Assembly (NCBI RefSeq): GCF_014195655.1
Contig: NZ_JACICD010000003.1
Location: 186,001-250,000, forward strand
Origin: Ancylobacter tetraedralis
GTDB taxonomy: Bacteria; Pseudomonadota; Alphaproteobacteria; Rhizobiales; Xanthobacteraceae
Length of the DNA stretch: 64,000 bases
Reading direction: 5' to 3'
Shown: positions 35,654 to 43,976 of the stretch, one piece after another
Position numbering within the stretch: the first letter of the stretch is position 1
Layout of the letters: each line of letters opens with the position of its first letter
Notes under the pieces: model-generated
The model's database searches: none
Told to the model about the DNA's origin: nothing
Seen by the model: the letters and a program-made list of their open reading frames with translations, nothing else
Program-made: the position numbers and the translations under genes

Positions 35654-36937
35654 TCAGCGGGCTCCCAGCCGCGACAGCACCGCGTCGGCCGCCCGCACCA
35701 CGCCCGGATCGGCCTTCATCTGTGCCGAGATCGCGGCGAGGCGGTCCCGCAGGTCGCGATCCTTCAGCAGCGCGTCGATCGTGGCGCGCAGCCCGTCGGG
35801 CGACCAGTCCGAGCGGTGCATGCTGCGCCCGGTGCCGGTATCCTGCACGCGCCGGGCATTGTCGTGCCCGTCCCAGCAATAGGCCATCACCAGCGATGGC
35901 ACGCCGTGGAACAGCGCCTCGCAGAAGGAGTTGTTGCCGCCGTGATGGATGAACAGCGCCGACTGGGCGACGACGGAGGGCTGGGGAAACCAGCTGCCGA
36001 GAAAGACATTGTCCGGCACTTCGCGATATTCATCGAGAAACCCGCCGACATTCACGAAGAAGCGGGCGGGAATGGTCGCGAAGACCGCGATCATGCGCCG
36101 GATCTGGTCGGTGTCGATCGCGCCCAGGCTGCCGAAGCTCATATAGACCAGCGGCCCCTCATTGGCCGGCAGGGCCGGGGGATCGAACGGCACCTCGTCG
36201 CGCACGCAGCCTTCGAGAAAGGTGAAGCGATCCGCCGGCAGCGTCTCGGCGCGTCGATAGCGCACGGCGGAAGGTGCCAGCAGCAGGTTGAGCCAGTCGG
36301 AACATTCCAGAAACTGCCCCTGGGGCAGCGGCCGCAATCCGCGCGCGCGGCGGAACGCGTTGTAGCGATGATGCGCGGGCCGCAGCGCCGCGCTCGCCGC
36401 CTTCTCCCAGAGGGCACGGCCGGCGACGTCATCGGGGCCAAGGCCGGAGAGATAGGGCGGCACGAGCGCATCCGGTATCTCGGTCTCGGCGCAAGAGACC
36501 ACCCGCGCCCAGGGCCGGCCGCAGCGCAGGATGGCCGGGAACATGATGACATTGTCCAGCAGGATGGCGTCCGGCTGGATCTGCGCCAGCAGCGCCTCCA
36601 GAGAATCGTCGACCGCTATGACGGTATCGACGATCGCCTCCCAGGTGGGGGCGACATAGGCCTCCAGCTGCGCCTGCGGCGTCAGGTCGAAATGGGCGAG
36701 ATGCGTGTTGACGAAGTTCTGCCAGTAGGCCTCGCCGCGCGCCTGCACCGCTCCCGCCTCGGGCTGGAGGTGATATTCCCGGAAGCCATATTCGGCGAAG
36801 ACGCCGGTAAAGCCGGGATGGCACAGGAAGACCGGCTCCGCGCCCCGCGCCGCCAACTCGCGCGCGATGCCGACGCAGTTGAGCGCCGCGCCGAAGCTCG
36901 CTTCGGGGAAGAGCGCAATGACGGGAGGGCGCGTCAC
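35654..36937 (-). CDS. GT1-type UDP-sugar glycosyltransferase (first paralogue)
   Basis: A 427-residue GT-B enzyme of the UGT/macrolide glycosyltransferase type. The acceptor half starts IALFPEASFGAALNCVGIARELAARG, and the donor half has GPLVYMSFGSLG and the sugar-nucleotide motif LGSWFPQPSVVAQSALFIHHGGNNSFCEAL (HHGGNNSF near residue 331) with CWDGHDNARR. It is clearly related to the protein encoded at 41982-43256 over its full length. Its ATG overlaps the GntR gene by 4 bases, so the two form one leftward unit divergent from the large operon. Acceptor and sugar are unknown. Confidence 0.85.
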   Translation of the reverse strand: MTRPPVIALFPEASFGAALNCVGIARELAARGAEPVFLCHPGFTGVFAEYGFREYHLQPEAGAVQARGEAYWQNFVNTHLAHFDLTPQAQLEAYVAPTWEAIVDTVIAVDDSLEALLAQIQPDAILLDNVIMFPAILRCGRPWARVVSCAETEIPDALVPPYLSGLGPDDVAGRALWEKAASAALRPAHHRYNAFRRARGLRPLPQGQFLECSDWLNLLLAPSAVRYRRAETLPADRFTFLEGCVRDEVPFDPPALPANEGPLVYMSFGSLGAIDTDQIRRMIAVFATIPARFFVNVGGFLDEYREVPDNVFLGSWFPQPSVVAQSALFIHHGGNNSFCEALFHGVPSLVMAYCWDGHDNARRVQDTGTGRSMHRSDWSPDGLRATIDALLKDRDLRDRLAAISAQMKADPGVVRAADAVLSRLGAR

Positions 36938-37893
36938 GAAGCGGGTCCTTTGCGCGCGGGCGCGGGTTGCGCGCCCCGGAGCAGCGCCGACATGCCGCGC
37001 CCGGCGGTTTCGGGCCGGCGAATTCCGGAGCGACGCAGATGCAGCACCATTTGATCGGCCGCAAGCTCCAACTGGGTGCGCTCCAGGCTATCGAGAATGT
37101 CGAGATGCTCCTCCATCGCCTGACGCTGGCGAAACGGCGGCGGGGCGGCTTCCTTCTGCGCCATGCGGCGCAGCCGGTGATGGGCGAGCAGCGCGCCCTG
37201 CACGAATCGGTTGGCGGAGCCTTCCGCGATCATCACGTGGAAATCGATGTCGAGGCGCTGGAACCCCGCCGCCGTCAGCCGCCCGTCCGGCAGCAGCTGG
37301 AAGGCGCGCATCTGCGCGCGCAGGGCGCTGGCGCGGGTGGGATCGAGCGCAAATCCCGGCGTGAGGATGGCCTGCGGCTCCAGCGTCAGCCGGAAGGCGA
37401 AACTCTCGGCGATCGCCGGCGGGGTGTCGAGCAGCGGCTGAAAGGCCCAGGCGCTGCCCGGAAGCTGGGAAACAATGCCGTCGCGCGACAGTATTTTTAG
37501 CGCATTCAGTACTTCAACGCGGGAGGCGGAATAGCGCCGCGCCAGCGCGCTGACGGACTGCACGTCGGCGATCCGCCGCGCCGCGCGATCGGCCAGGATG
37601 CGGGTGAACAGGCCCTGGTCGCGATCCGCCGCGGCGATGCTCGCGTCCGAGAGCCCCTCCTGCGCGCTGCGGGCGAGAAAATAGCCCTGCTCTTCCTTCC
37701 AGATCAGAATATTGTTCTTTTCCAATATTTTGAAGGCCGCGCGGATCGGCGTCCGGGAAACGCCGCAGGCTTCGGCGATGGCCTGTTCCGGCATGTGCTC
37801 GCCCGCCTTCAGGCCGCGATCGAGCGCCAGCGCCACGATCTGCTGCGCCAGCGACTGATGGTTGTGGCGCGCGGCGCGGCGGCGTTCGGCCAT
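36934..37893 (-). CDS. GntR-family regulator with two winged-helix segments and FCD-like domain
   Basis: A 319-residue regulator. The usual N-terminal GntR winged helix spans about residues 12-73 (EQAIAEACGVSRTPIRAAFKILEKNNILI). A second winged-helix-like stretch follows at about 95-152 (VSALARRYSASRVEVLNALKILSRDGIVSQLPG), which is more than a standard FadR-type protein has. Residues 160-290 look like the helical FCD effector domain. It diverges from the second Pot-type operon and probably controls both directions. The start at 37893 gives the expected N-terminus. Confidence 0.8.
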   Translation of the reverse strand: MAERRRAARHNHQSLAQQIVALALDRGLKAGEHMPEQAIAEACGVSRTPIRAAFKILEKNNILIWKEEQGYFLARSAQEGLSDASIAAADRDQGLFTRILADRAARRIADVQSVSALARRYSASRVEVLNALKILSRDGIVSQLPGSAWAFQPLLDTPPAIAESFAFRLTLEPQAILTPGFALDPTRASALRAQMRAFQLLPDGRLTAAGFQRLDIDFHVMIAEGSANRFVQGALLAHHRLRRMAQKEAAPPPFRQRQAMEEHLDILDSLERTQLELAADQMVLHLRRSGIRRPETAGRGMSALLRGAQPAPARKGPAS

Positions 37894-37954
37894 GGATTTC
37901 CCCCGGAAGGCCCCTGTGGGGCGGGCAAGACAGGCAAAGAACCGTGAATACAGT

Positions 37955-37979
37955 TTGACGTATTTTTCCGCTTATACGT
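37955..37979. promoter_or_regulatory. Inverted repeat and -35-like element between GntR gene and second Pot operon
   Basis: ACGTAT (37958-37963) and ATACGT (37974-37979) form a dyad with a 10-base spacer. It overlaps TTGACG (37955-37960), which could be a -35 element for the rightward operon. A GntR dimer site is the natural reading, given its place in the only gap between the divergent genes. Confidence 0.5.
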
Positions 37980-38055
37980 ACTCTTGTCGTCAGCGGTCAT
38001 CAAGAACCGCTCCTTCCGACACACCGCCTCCGGCGGGGGACAACAGGAGTTTGCA

Positions 38056-39102
38056 ATGGTGGGGATTTCCTGCCGCGCGGCGGTCATTGCGGGTGTGGCG
38101 CTGAGCCTCACCGCGTTTTCCGCCAGCGCCGATCCGCTGGTGATTTCGAACTGGGACGGCTATCTCGCCCCCGACGCGATCAAGAAGTTCAACGAGGCCA
38201 GCGGCAACAGCGCCGAGCTGGTGCTGCACGCCACCAACGAAGAAATCATGGGCAAGCTCATCGCCGCCAAGGGCAAGGGCTATGACGTGGTCTTCGTCTC
38301 CTCGCCCTTCGCCGAGGTGCTGCACAATCTCGGCCTCGCCGAGACGCTCGATCATTCCAAGATCCCCAATCTCGCCAATCTCTACCCGGAAGCAACCGCG
38401 CTCGCCCATGACAAGGGCAACACCTTTTCCGTGCCCTATACCTGGGGCACCACGGGGCTGTGCTACCGCTCGGACCTGACCCCCGCGCCGACCTCGTGGA
38501 ACGACCTGCTGAAGCCGACGGATGCGCTGAAGGGCAAGACCACGATGCTGGCGACCGACCGCTGGCTGCTGGCGGCGGGCTTCCTGGCCGAGGGTTATTC
38601 GGTCAACGAGACCGACAAGGCGAAGCTGCAGCAGACGCGCGACCTGCTGATCGCCGCCAAGAAGACCCTGCTCGCCTATGACGACACGACCTTCTATTCC
38701 AAGCTGGTCTCCGGCGAGGCGCAGTTGGTGCAGGCGTGGGATGGCTGGTGCAATTACGGCATCACCGAAAATCCGCAGATCAAGTACGTGATCCCCAAGG
38801 AGGGGTCGGATCTGTGGGTCGACACGATGGTGATCCTCAAGTCCTCCGAGCACAAGGACGCCGCCTACGCCTTCGTCAACACGATGCTCGACGGCGCCAA
38901 CCACCGCTGGGCGGCGGAGAACATTCTCTACAAGGTGCCGAACAAGGCCGCGATGGACGGGCTCGATCCGAAGCTGCTGGAAAAGTACCCGAACATGACG
39001 ATGACGCCGGCCGAGCTTCTCACGCATGAGCAGCTTCGCGATGTCGGCGCCGCGCAGCGCGATTATTCGCGCACGGTCTCCGAGATCAAGGCGTCGAACT
39101 GA
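38056..39102 (+). CDS. ABC transporter substrate-binding protein, PotD/PotF type (second system)
   Basis: Exported binding protein of 348 residues. A Sec signal (VIAGVALSLTAFSASA, cleavage near residue 24) precedes DPLVISNWDGYLAPDAIKKF, typical of polyamine-binding proteins, with WGTTGLCYRSD and VQAWDGWCNYG later. The ATG at 38056 has AGGAG at good distance. It begins the large rightward operon, so its ligand, probably a cationic amine, is the likely substrate of the downstream enzymes. A strong hairpin lies between it and the permease genes. Confidence 0.9.
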   Translation: MVGISCRAAVIAGVALSLTAFSASADPLVISNWDGYLAPDAIKKFNEASGNSAELVLHATNEEIMGKLIAAKGKGYDVVFVSSPFAEVLHNLGLAETLDHSKIPNLANLYPEATALAHDKGNTFSVPYTWGTTGLCYRSDLTPAPTSWNDLLKPTDALKGKTTMLATDRWLLAAGFLAEGYSVNETDKAKLQQTRDLLIAAKKTLLAYDDTTFYSKLVSGEAQLVQAWDGWCNYGITENPQIKYVIPKEGSDLWVDTMVILKSSEHKDAAYAFVNTMLDGANHRWAAENILYKVPNKAAMDGLDPKLLEKYPNMTMTPAELLTHEQLRDVGAAQRDYSRTVSEIKASN

Positions 39103-39144
39103 CCGTCGAGGTCCGTCTGCCCGTCAACCATCGAGCACCTGTGA

Positions 39145-39175
39145 GCCGATCCGATTGCGACGCGACCGGATCGGC
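39145..39175 (+). other. Intercistronic stem-loop between binding-protein and permease genes
   Basis: GCCGATCCG (39145-39153) and CGGATCGGC (39167-39175) form a perfect 9-base stem with a 13-base loop in the 127-base gap. Such hairpins often protect the binding-protein mRNA or partly stop transcription, giving more binding protein than permease. Confidence 0.55.
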
Positions 39176-39210
39176 GCGGGCTCCAGCGCCGGATCACCGA
39201 GCGGTGACGT

Positions 39211-39236
39211 ATCGCCATGCAAGATCGCCATGCAAG
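39211..39236 (+). repeat. 13-base tandem duplication at the second potB-like start
   Basis: ATCGCCATGCAAG occurs twice (39211-39223, 39224-39236). Both copies contain an ATG, but since 13 is not a multiple of three only the second ATG (39230) is in frame with the permease. The out-of-frame first ATG could interfere with initiation. Confidence 0.85.
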
Positions 39237-40096
39237 ACCGTAGATCCCTCGTGCTGGTCGCGCCCGCCTTTGCGTGGCTGACCGCCTTCATGGTCGTGCC
39301 CTGCCTCTTGATCCTCGCGCTGGCCTTCTTCCGGCGCGGGCTCTATGGCGGCATCGACTATGAATTCACCTTCGAGAATTTCGCGATGGTGCTGGATCCG
39401 CTCTACGCGCGGATCTTCCTGAAATCCGCCTGGATTGCCGGGCTCGCCGCCCTCATCGCGGCGGTGGTCGGCTATGCCGCCGCCTATGCGATCGCGAGCA
39501 TGCCGCGCCATCGCCAGCCGGCGCTGCTGTTTTTCGCCATCCTGCCGTTCTGGTCGAATTATCTCGTGCGCACCTATGCGTGGATCGTGCTGCTGAACCG
39601 CGAAGGGCTGATTGTCGGCATCGCCCGTGCGCTCGGCTTTTCCGGCGAGATGCCGCAGATGCTCTACACCGAGGGCGCGGTGGTGCTGGGGCTGGTCTAT
39701 AATTACCTGCCCTTCGTCATTCTCGCCGCCTACGCCCCGCTCTCGCGGCTCAACCCGGAGATTTCGGAGGCCTCGCGCGATCTCGGCGCCGGGCGCTGGA
39801 CGACGTTCCGACGGGTGGTCCTGCCGATCACGCTGCCCGGCGTCGCCACCGGCTTCGTCTTCGTGTTCGTGCTGTCGATCGGCAATTTCGTGACGCCGGC
39901 GCTGCTGGGCGGTGGCCAGTTCCAGATGATCGGCAACCTGGTCTACGACCAGTTTCTCTCCGCCAATGACTGGCCGTTCGGTTCCGCGCTGTCGATGGTG
40001 CTGATCGCCGTCATGCTGGTGCTGCTCACGGCGCAGACCTTCGCCAACGAGCGCGCCTCCACCGGCCGCCAGAGCGCGGAGCCGGTCGATGGCTGA
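39230..40096 (+). CDS. ABC transporter permease, PotB type (second system)
   Basis: Inner-membrane permease of 288 residues. Typical segments are LPFWSNYLVRTYAWIVLLNREG, the EAA-like loop NPEISEASRDLGAGRWTTFRRVVLPITLPG and IGNFVTPALLGGGQFQMIGNLVYDQF. The ATG at 39230 is the second of two duplicated ATGs and the only in-frame one. It overlaps the next permease gene by 8 bases. Confidence 0.9.
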   Translation: MQDRRSLVLVAPAFAWLTAFMVVPCLLILALAFFRRGLYGGIDYEFTFENFAMVLDPLYARIFLKSAWIAGLAALIAAVVGYAAAYAIASMPRHRQPALLFFAILPFWSNYLVRTYAWIVLLNREGLIVGIARALGFSGEMPQMLYTEGAVVLGLVYNYLPFVILAAYAPLSRLNPEISEASRDLGAGRWTTFRRVVLPITLPGVATGFVFVFVLSIGNFVTPALLGGGQFQMIGNLVYDQFLSANDWPFGSALSMVLIAVMLVLLTAQTFANERASTGRQSAEPVDG

Positions 40097-40880
40097 TCGT
40101 CTCAACATGCAGGTAATGCTGCTCATCCTCGGCCTCGTCTTCGCCTTTCTCTACCTGCCGATCTCCGTTCTGGTCGGGCTGTCCTTCAATGCCGGCGGCA
40201 TGCCCACCGCGTGGACCGGCTTTTCGCTGAAATGGTATGGCGCGCTGTTCGCCAACCGGGACATCCTGCGCGCCGCCGGCAACACGCTGATCGTCGGGCT
40301 GGTCTCCGCCGGCATCGCGACGATCCTGGGCACGCTGCTGGCGATCGGCATCGAGATCCGCCGGCGCAAGGGCCGCTTGCTGGAGACGCTGATCTTCGCG
40401 CCGATGGTCATTCCCGACATCGTGCTGGCGATCGCGCTGCTGAGCTTCTTCTCGCTGCTCGACGTGCGGCTGGGGCTGCACACCGTCATCCTGGCGCATG
40501 TGGTGTTCAACCTCGCCTTCGTCTGCGCGGTGGTGCGGGCGCGGCTCAAATCCTTCGACTGGTCGATCGTCGAGGCCTCGGCCGATCTCGGCGCCTCGAT
40601 GCTCACCACCCTGCGCCGCGTGGTGCTGCCGGCATTGGCGCCGGCCATCATCGCGGGAGGGCTGCTGGCCTTCACGCTGTCGGTGGACGAATTCATCATC
40701 GCCTTCTTCACCGCCGGGCCCGAGCGCGCCTCGATCACGCTGCCCATGCAGATCTACGCCATGATCCGCTTCGGCGTGACGCCCGAGATCAATGTGCTGG
40801 CGACGCTGGTGATCGGGTTTTCCCTCGTCACCCTGGCCCTGTCGCAGCGCCTCAACCGTGGAGGCCTGCCGGGCCAATGA
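40089..40880 (+). CDS. ABC transporter permease, PotC type (second system)
   Basis: Inner-membrane permease of 263 residues with the usual six helices. The family pattern includes IVEASADLGASMLTTLRRVVLPALAPAIIAGGL and SVDEFIIAFFTAGPERASITLPMQIYAMIRFGVTPEINV. It overlaps the PotB-like gene by 8 bases and the ATPase gene by 4. Confidence 0.9.
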   Translation: MADRLNMQVMLLILGLVFAFLYLPISVLVGLSFNAGGMPTAWTGFSLKWYGALFANRDILRAAGNTLIVGLVSAGIATILGTLLAIGIEIRRRKGRLLETLIFAPMVIPDIVLAIALLSFFSLLDVRLGLHTVILAHVVFNLAFVCAVVRARLKSFDWSIVEASADLGASMLTTLRRVVLPALAPAIIAGGLLAFTLSVDEFIIAFFTAGPERASITLPMQIYAMIRFGVTPEINVLATLVIGFSLVTLALSQRLNRGGLPGQ

Positions 40881-41932
40881 CCAGCTTGCTTTCCATTCGC
40901 CATGTCGAGAAGCATTTCGGCCGGGTGCGGGCCGTCAATGGCGTGTCCCTCGACATTCGAGAGAACGAGTTCTTCGCGCTTCTGGGGTCCTCCGGTAGCG
41001 GCAAGACCACGCTGCTGCGCATGCTCGCGGGATTCGAGACGCTCAGCGGCGGGCAGATCCTGCTCAACGGGCGGGACATTTCCAACGTGCCGCCCAATCA
41101 CCGCCCGGTGAACCTGATGTTCCAGTCCTATGCGCTGTTTCCGCATATGACGGTCGCGCAGAACATCGCCTACGGGCTGGAAATGGAGAAGCTGCCCCGG
41201 GCGGAAATCCGCGCACGGGTCGACGAGATCCTCGGCACCATCCAGCTCTCCGCGCTGGCGGCGCGCAAGCCCGAGCAATTGTCCGGCGGCCAGCGCCAGC
41301 GCGTCGCGCTGGCCCGCGCGCTGGTCAAGCGGCCGCAATTGCTGCTGCTCGACGAGCCGCTGGGCGCGCTCGACAAGAAGCTGCGCAGCGAGATGCAGCT
41401 GGAGCTGAAGCGGATCCAGCACCAGTTCGGCATCACTTTCATCATCGTGACGCATGATCAGGAGGAAGCGCTGGTCATGGCCGACCGCATCGCCATTCTC
41501 CAGCATGGCGAACTCGTGCAATGCGCCCCGCCGCGCGAGGTCTATGAACACCCGGCCACCCGTTTCGCCGCGGAATTCATCGGGGTGATGAACGTCTTCC
41601 CGGTGCAGCGCGACGGCATGCGGCTGACGGCGGCGGATGGCAGCCTCATCCATGCCTCGATCCCCGAGGGGCTGGGGGCGGAGATTGTCGCCGCGGTGCG
41701 GCCGGAGCGGCTGCGTCTCGATGCGGAGACTTGCGACAATCGGCTCTCGGGCCGGATCATCGCCACCGCCTATCACGGGCTCGACCTGCAGGTGCATGTC
41801 GCGACCCCCGCCATGGCGAAGCCCATGGTCTGCCGGGTGACGGCGGATGCCGCCGAGGCGCGCAATTTCCGGGCGGGCGACCTTCTCACCCTGGGCTGGA
41901 ACAGCGCCGACACGCGCCTCTTCGCCGCCTGA
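40877..41932 (+). CDS. ABC transporter ATP-binding protein, PotA type (second system)
   Basis: ATPase of 351 residues with Walker A GSSGSGKT (37-44), LMFQSYALFPHMTV, signature LSGGQRQRVALARAL, Walker B LLLDEPLGALD and a C-terminal TOBE region (VAAVRPERLRLD). It completes the importer and is followed after 49 bases by the glycosyltransferase, so import and modification are in one unit. Confidence 0.92.
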   Translation: MTSLLSIRHVEKHFGRVRAVNGVSLDIRENEFFALLGSSGSGKTTLLRMLAGFETLSGGQILLNGRDISNVPPNHRPVNLMFQSYALFPHMTVAQNIAYGLEMEKLPRAEIRARVDEILGTIQLSALAARKPEQLSGGQRQRVALARALVKRPQLLLLDEPLGALDKKLRSEMQLELKRIQHQFGITFIIVTHDQEEALVMADRIAILQHGELVQCAPPREVYEHPATRFAAEFIGVMNVFPVQRDGMRLTAADGSLIHASIPEGLGAEIVAAVRPERLRLDAETCDNRLSGRIIATAYHGLDLQVHVATPAMAKPMVCRVTADAAEARNFRAGDLLTLGWNSADTRLFAA

Positions 41933-41981
41933 ACACGATGACAAGGCCCGCAAAGGGCGATCCACCAGAGGTACCGAACAG

Positions 41982-43256
41982 ATGGAACAGAAGACCTTCG
42001 CCTTCTTCCCCGAAGCGGCCTTCGGCCCCGCCCTGAACTCCGTGGGCATCGCGCAGGCCATTACCGCGCTGGGGCACAAGGCGGTGTTCCTCTCCGATCC
42101 CGGCTTCGTCTCGGTCTATGAGGGCTATGGTTTCGAGGCCCATCCCGTGGCCCTGTCGGAGCCCATGCCGCCCGAGCAGATGGCGAAGTTCTGGGAGGAC
42201 TTCATCAACGGCCATATCCCGAACTTCTCGAAGAAGCCGATCGACCAGCTCGACAACTACGTGAAGGAGTGCTGGGAGGCGATCGTCGCCAGCGCCACAT
42301 GGGCGCAGAAGGACCTGCCGGGGGTGCTCGCGCGCATCAAGCCGGACGTGATCGCGGTCGACAACGTCATCCTGTTTCCGGCCATCAAGCAGTTCGGCGT
42401 GCCGTGGGTGCGCATCATCTCCTGCTCGGAGAACGAGATCGAGGACGAGGCGATCCCGCCGCACCTCTCCGGCATGGGCGAGAACGACCGGGAGGGCCAT
42501 GCCGCCTTCCGCGCGAAGTTCAACGATGTCATCCAGCCGATCCACGACGCCTTCAACGCCTTCCTCGCGGAGAATGGCGAAGAGCCGTACCCGCTCGGCC
42601 AGTTCTTCGAGGCTTCGCCGCATCTCAACCTGCTGCTCTATCCCGAGCAGGCGAAGTACCAGCGCGAGAAGCCGCTCGACCCCGCGCGCTTCCAGTATCT
42701 GGAAGGCTGCGTGCGCAAGGACGAGCCCTACACCGTACCGACCTTCGGCCGGAACAATGATGGACCGCTGCTCTACATCTCCTTCGGCTCGCTCGGCTCC
42801 GGCGACACCGAACTGCTGAAGCGACTGATCGCGCTGGTCGGCACGACGCGCTACCGCGCGCTGGTCAATGTCGGCGACTACATGGCGAGCTACACCGACG
42901 TGCCGGAGAACGTGGTGCTCGGCAGCTGGTTCCCGCAGCCCTCGGTGATCCCGCAGGTCGACGCGGTGATCCACCATGGTGGCAACAACTCCTTCACCGA
43001 GTGCCTCTATTTCGGCAAGCCGGCGATCATCATGCCCTATGTCTGGGACGGGCATGACAACGCGATGCGCGTCGAGGAAACCGGCCATGGCTTCCGCTCC
43101 GAGCGCTATGAGTGGAGCGACGCGGAGCTGATCGCCAAGATCGAGGCCTGCCTCACCGATCCCGCGATCGCGGCGAAGCTCAAGACCACTTCCGCCCACA
43201 TGCAGGCCTGCGAGGGGCCGAAAAAGGCCGCGCGCCTGCTCGCCTCACTGGTGTGA
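41982..43256 (+). CDS. GT1-type UDP-sugar glycosyltransferase (second paralogue)
   Basis: GT-B enzyme of 424 residues, related over its whole length to the minus-strand protein at 35654-36937 (shared FPEAxFGxALNxVGIA start, LDNVI/VDNVI, YLEGCVRxxxP, HHGGNNSF near residue 331, WDGHDNA). The donor half has the UGT-like nucleotide-sugar motif. It is cytoplasmic, with no signal or membrane helix. It follows the ABC genes and precedes cupins, a sugar kinase and oxidising enzymes, suggesting glycosylation of the imported compound or an intermediate. Acceptor is unknown. Confidence 0.87.
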   Translation: MEQKTFAFFPEAAFGPALNSVGIAQAITALGHKAVFLSDPGFVSVYEGYGFEAHPVALSEPMPPEQMAKFWEDFINGHIPNFSKKPIDQLDNYVKECWEAIVASATWAQKDLPGVLARIKPDVIAVDNVILFPAIKQFGVPWVRIISCSENEIEDEAIPPHLSGMGENDREGHAAFRAKFNDVIQPIHDAFNAFLAENGEEPYPLGQFFEASPHLNLLLYPEQAKYQREKPLDPARFQYLEGCVRKDEPYTVPTFGRNNDGPLLYISFGSLGSGDTELLKRLIALVGTTRYRALVNVGDYMASYTDVPENVVLGSWFPQPSVIPQVDAVIHHGGNNSFTECLYFGKPAIIMPYVWDGHDNAMRVEETGHGFRSERYEWSDAELIAKIEACLTDPAIAAKLKTTSAHMQACEGPKKAARLLASLV

Positions 43257-43261
43257 CCGAC

Positions 43262-43621
43262 ATGACAAACCTGACCAGTTCCGCGCCGCACATCCACGGC
43301 GCCACAACTTACGACGACCTGGCCGACTGGGGCGCGCAGCCCGACGCCATCGCGGGCGCCTCTCATTCCACCGGGCGGCTGCTGTTCAAGGGCCCCGGCA
43401 ATTCGCCGGAGACCGGCATCTGGGTGTGCACGCCCGGCCGCTGGAAGATCTGCGTGCCGCGCGACGAGTTCTGCCACTTCGTCGCGGGCCGCGCCCGCTA
43501 CACCGCCGTCACCGGCGAGGTGACGGAGGTCGAGGCCGGCACCTGCGTCGTCTTCCCCGCCGGCTATGAGGGCGAGGCCGAGGTGATCGAGACCATCCGC
43601 AACATCTACATGCTGGCCTGA
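43262..43621 (+). CDS. Small cupin-fold protein (Cupin_3/DUF861 type), copy 1
   Basis: A 119-residue single-domain cupin. The core is GIWVCTPGRWKICVPRDEFCHFVAGRARYT...GTCVVFPAGYEGEAEVIETIRNIYML, resembling the family related to ureidoglycine aminohydrolase and EutQ-like cupins. The E-x-C-H-F motif suggests a metal or ligand site, although it lacks the full HxH...E...H metal pattern. Five bases separate it from the glycosyltransferase gene. Role is unknown: lyase, isomerase or binding protein. Confidence 0.8.
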   Translation: MTNLTSSAPHIHGATTYDDLADWGAQPDAIAGASHSTGRLLFKGPGNSPETGIWVCTPGRWKICVPRDEFCHFVAGRARYTAVTGEVTEVEAGTCVVFPAGYEGEAEVIETIRNIYMLA

Positions 43622-43631
43622 GAGAAAACCC

Positions 43632-43976
43632 ATGAAAACGCCCGTGATGAAAAAGCCGCTCGAGATCACCGATGTGGTCGACTGGGGCATCATCCCGACC
43701 ATGATCGAGGGCCAGTCCCACGTGTCGGGGCAGGTGCTGCACAAGGGGCCGAACGGCCAGTCCGAATGCGGGCTGTGGATCTGCACGCCCGGCAAATGGG
43801 ACTGCCACGTTACCTCCGACGAGTTCTGCCACTTCCTGGAAGGGCGCTGCACCTATGTGCATGAGAGCGGCGACGTGATCGAGATCACCCCGGATACCGC
43901 CGCCTTCTTCCCGAAGGACTGGAAGGGCGTCTGCACGGTCCATGAGACCATCAAGAAGGTCTACATGATCCGATGA
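43632..43976 (+). CDS. Small cupin-fold protein (Cupin_3/DUF861 type), copy 2
   Basis: A 114-residue cupin related to the preceding gene product: GLWICTPGKWDCHVTSDEFCHFLEGRCTYVHESGDVIEITPDTAAFFPKDWKG ending VHETIKKVYMIR. The DEFCHFLEG motif is shared with copies 1 and 3. It may form a heteromer with copy 1. Its stop overlaps the kinase gene ATG by 4 bases. Function unknown. Confidence 0.8.
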   Translation: MKTPVMKKPLEITDVVDWGIIPTMIEGQSHVSGQVLHKGPNGQSECGLWICTPGKWDCHVTSDEFCHFLEGRCTYVHESGDVIEITPDTAAFFPKDWKGVCTVHETIKKVYMIR

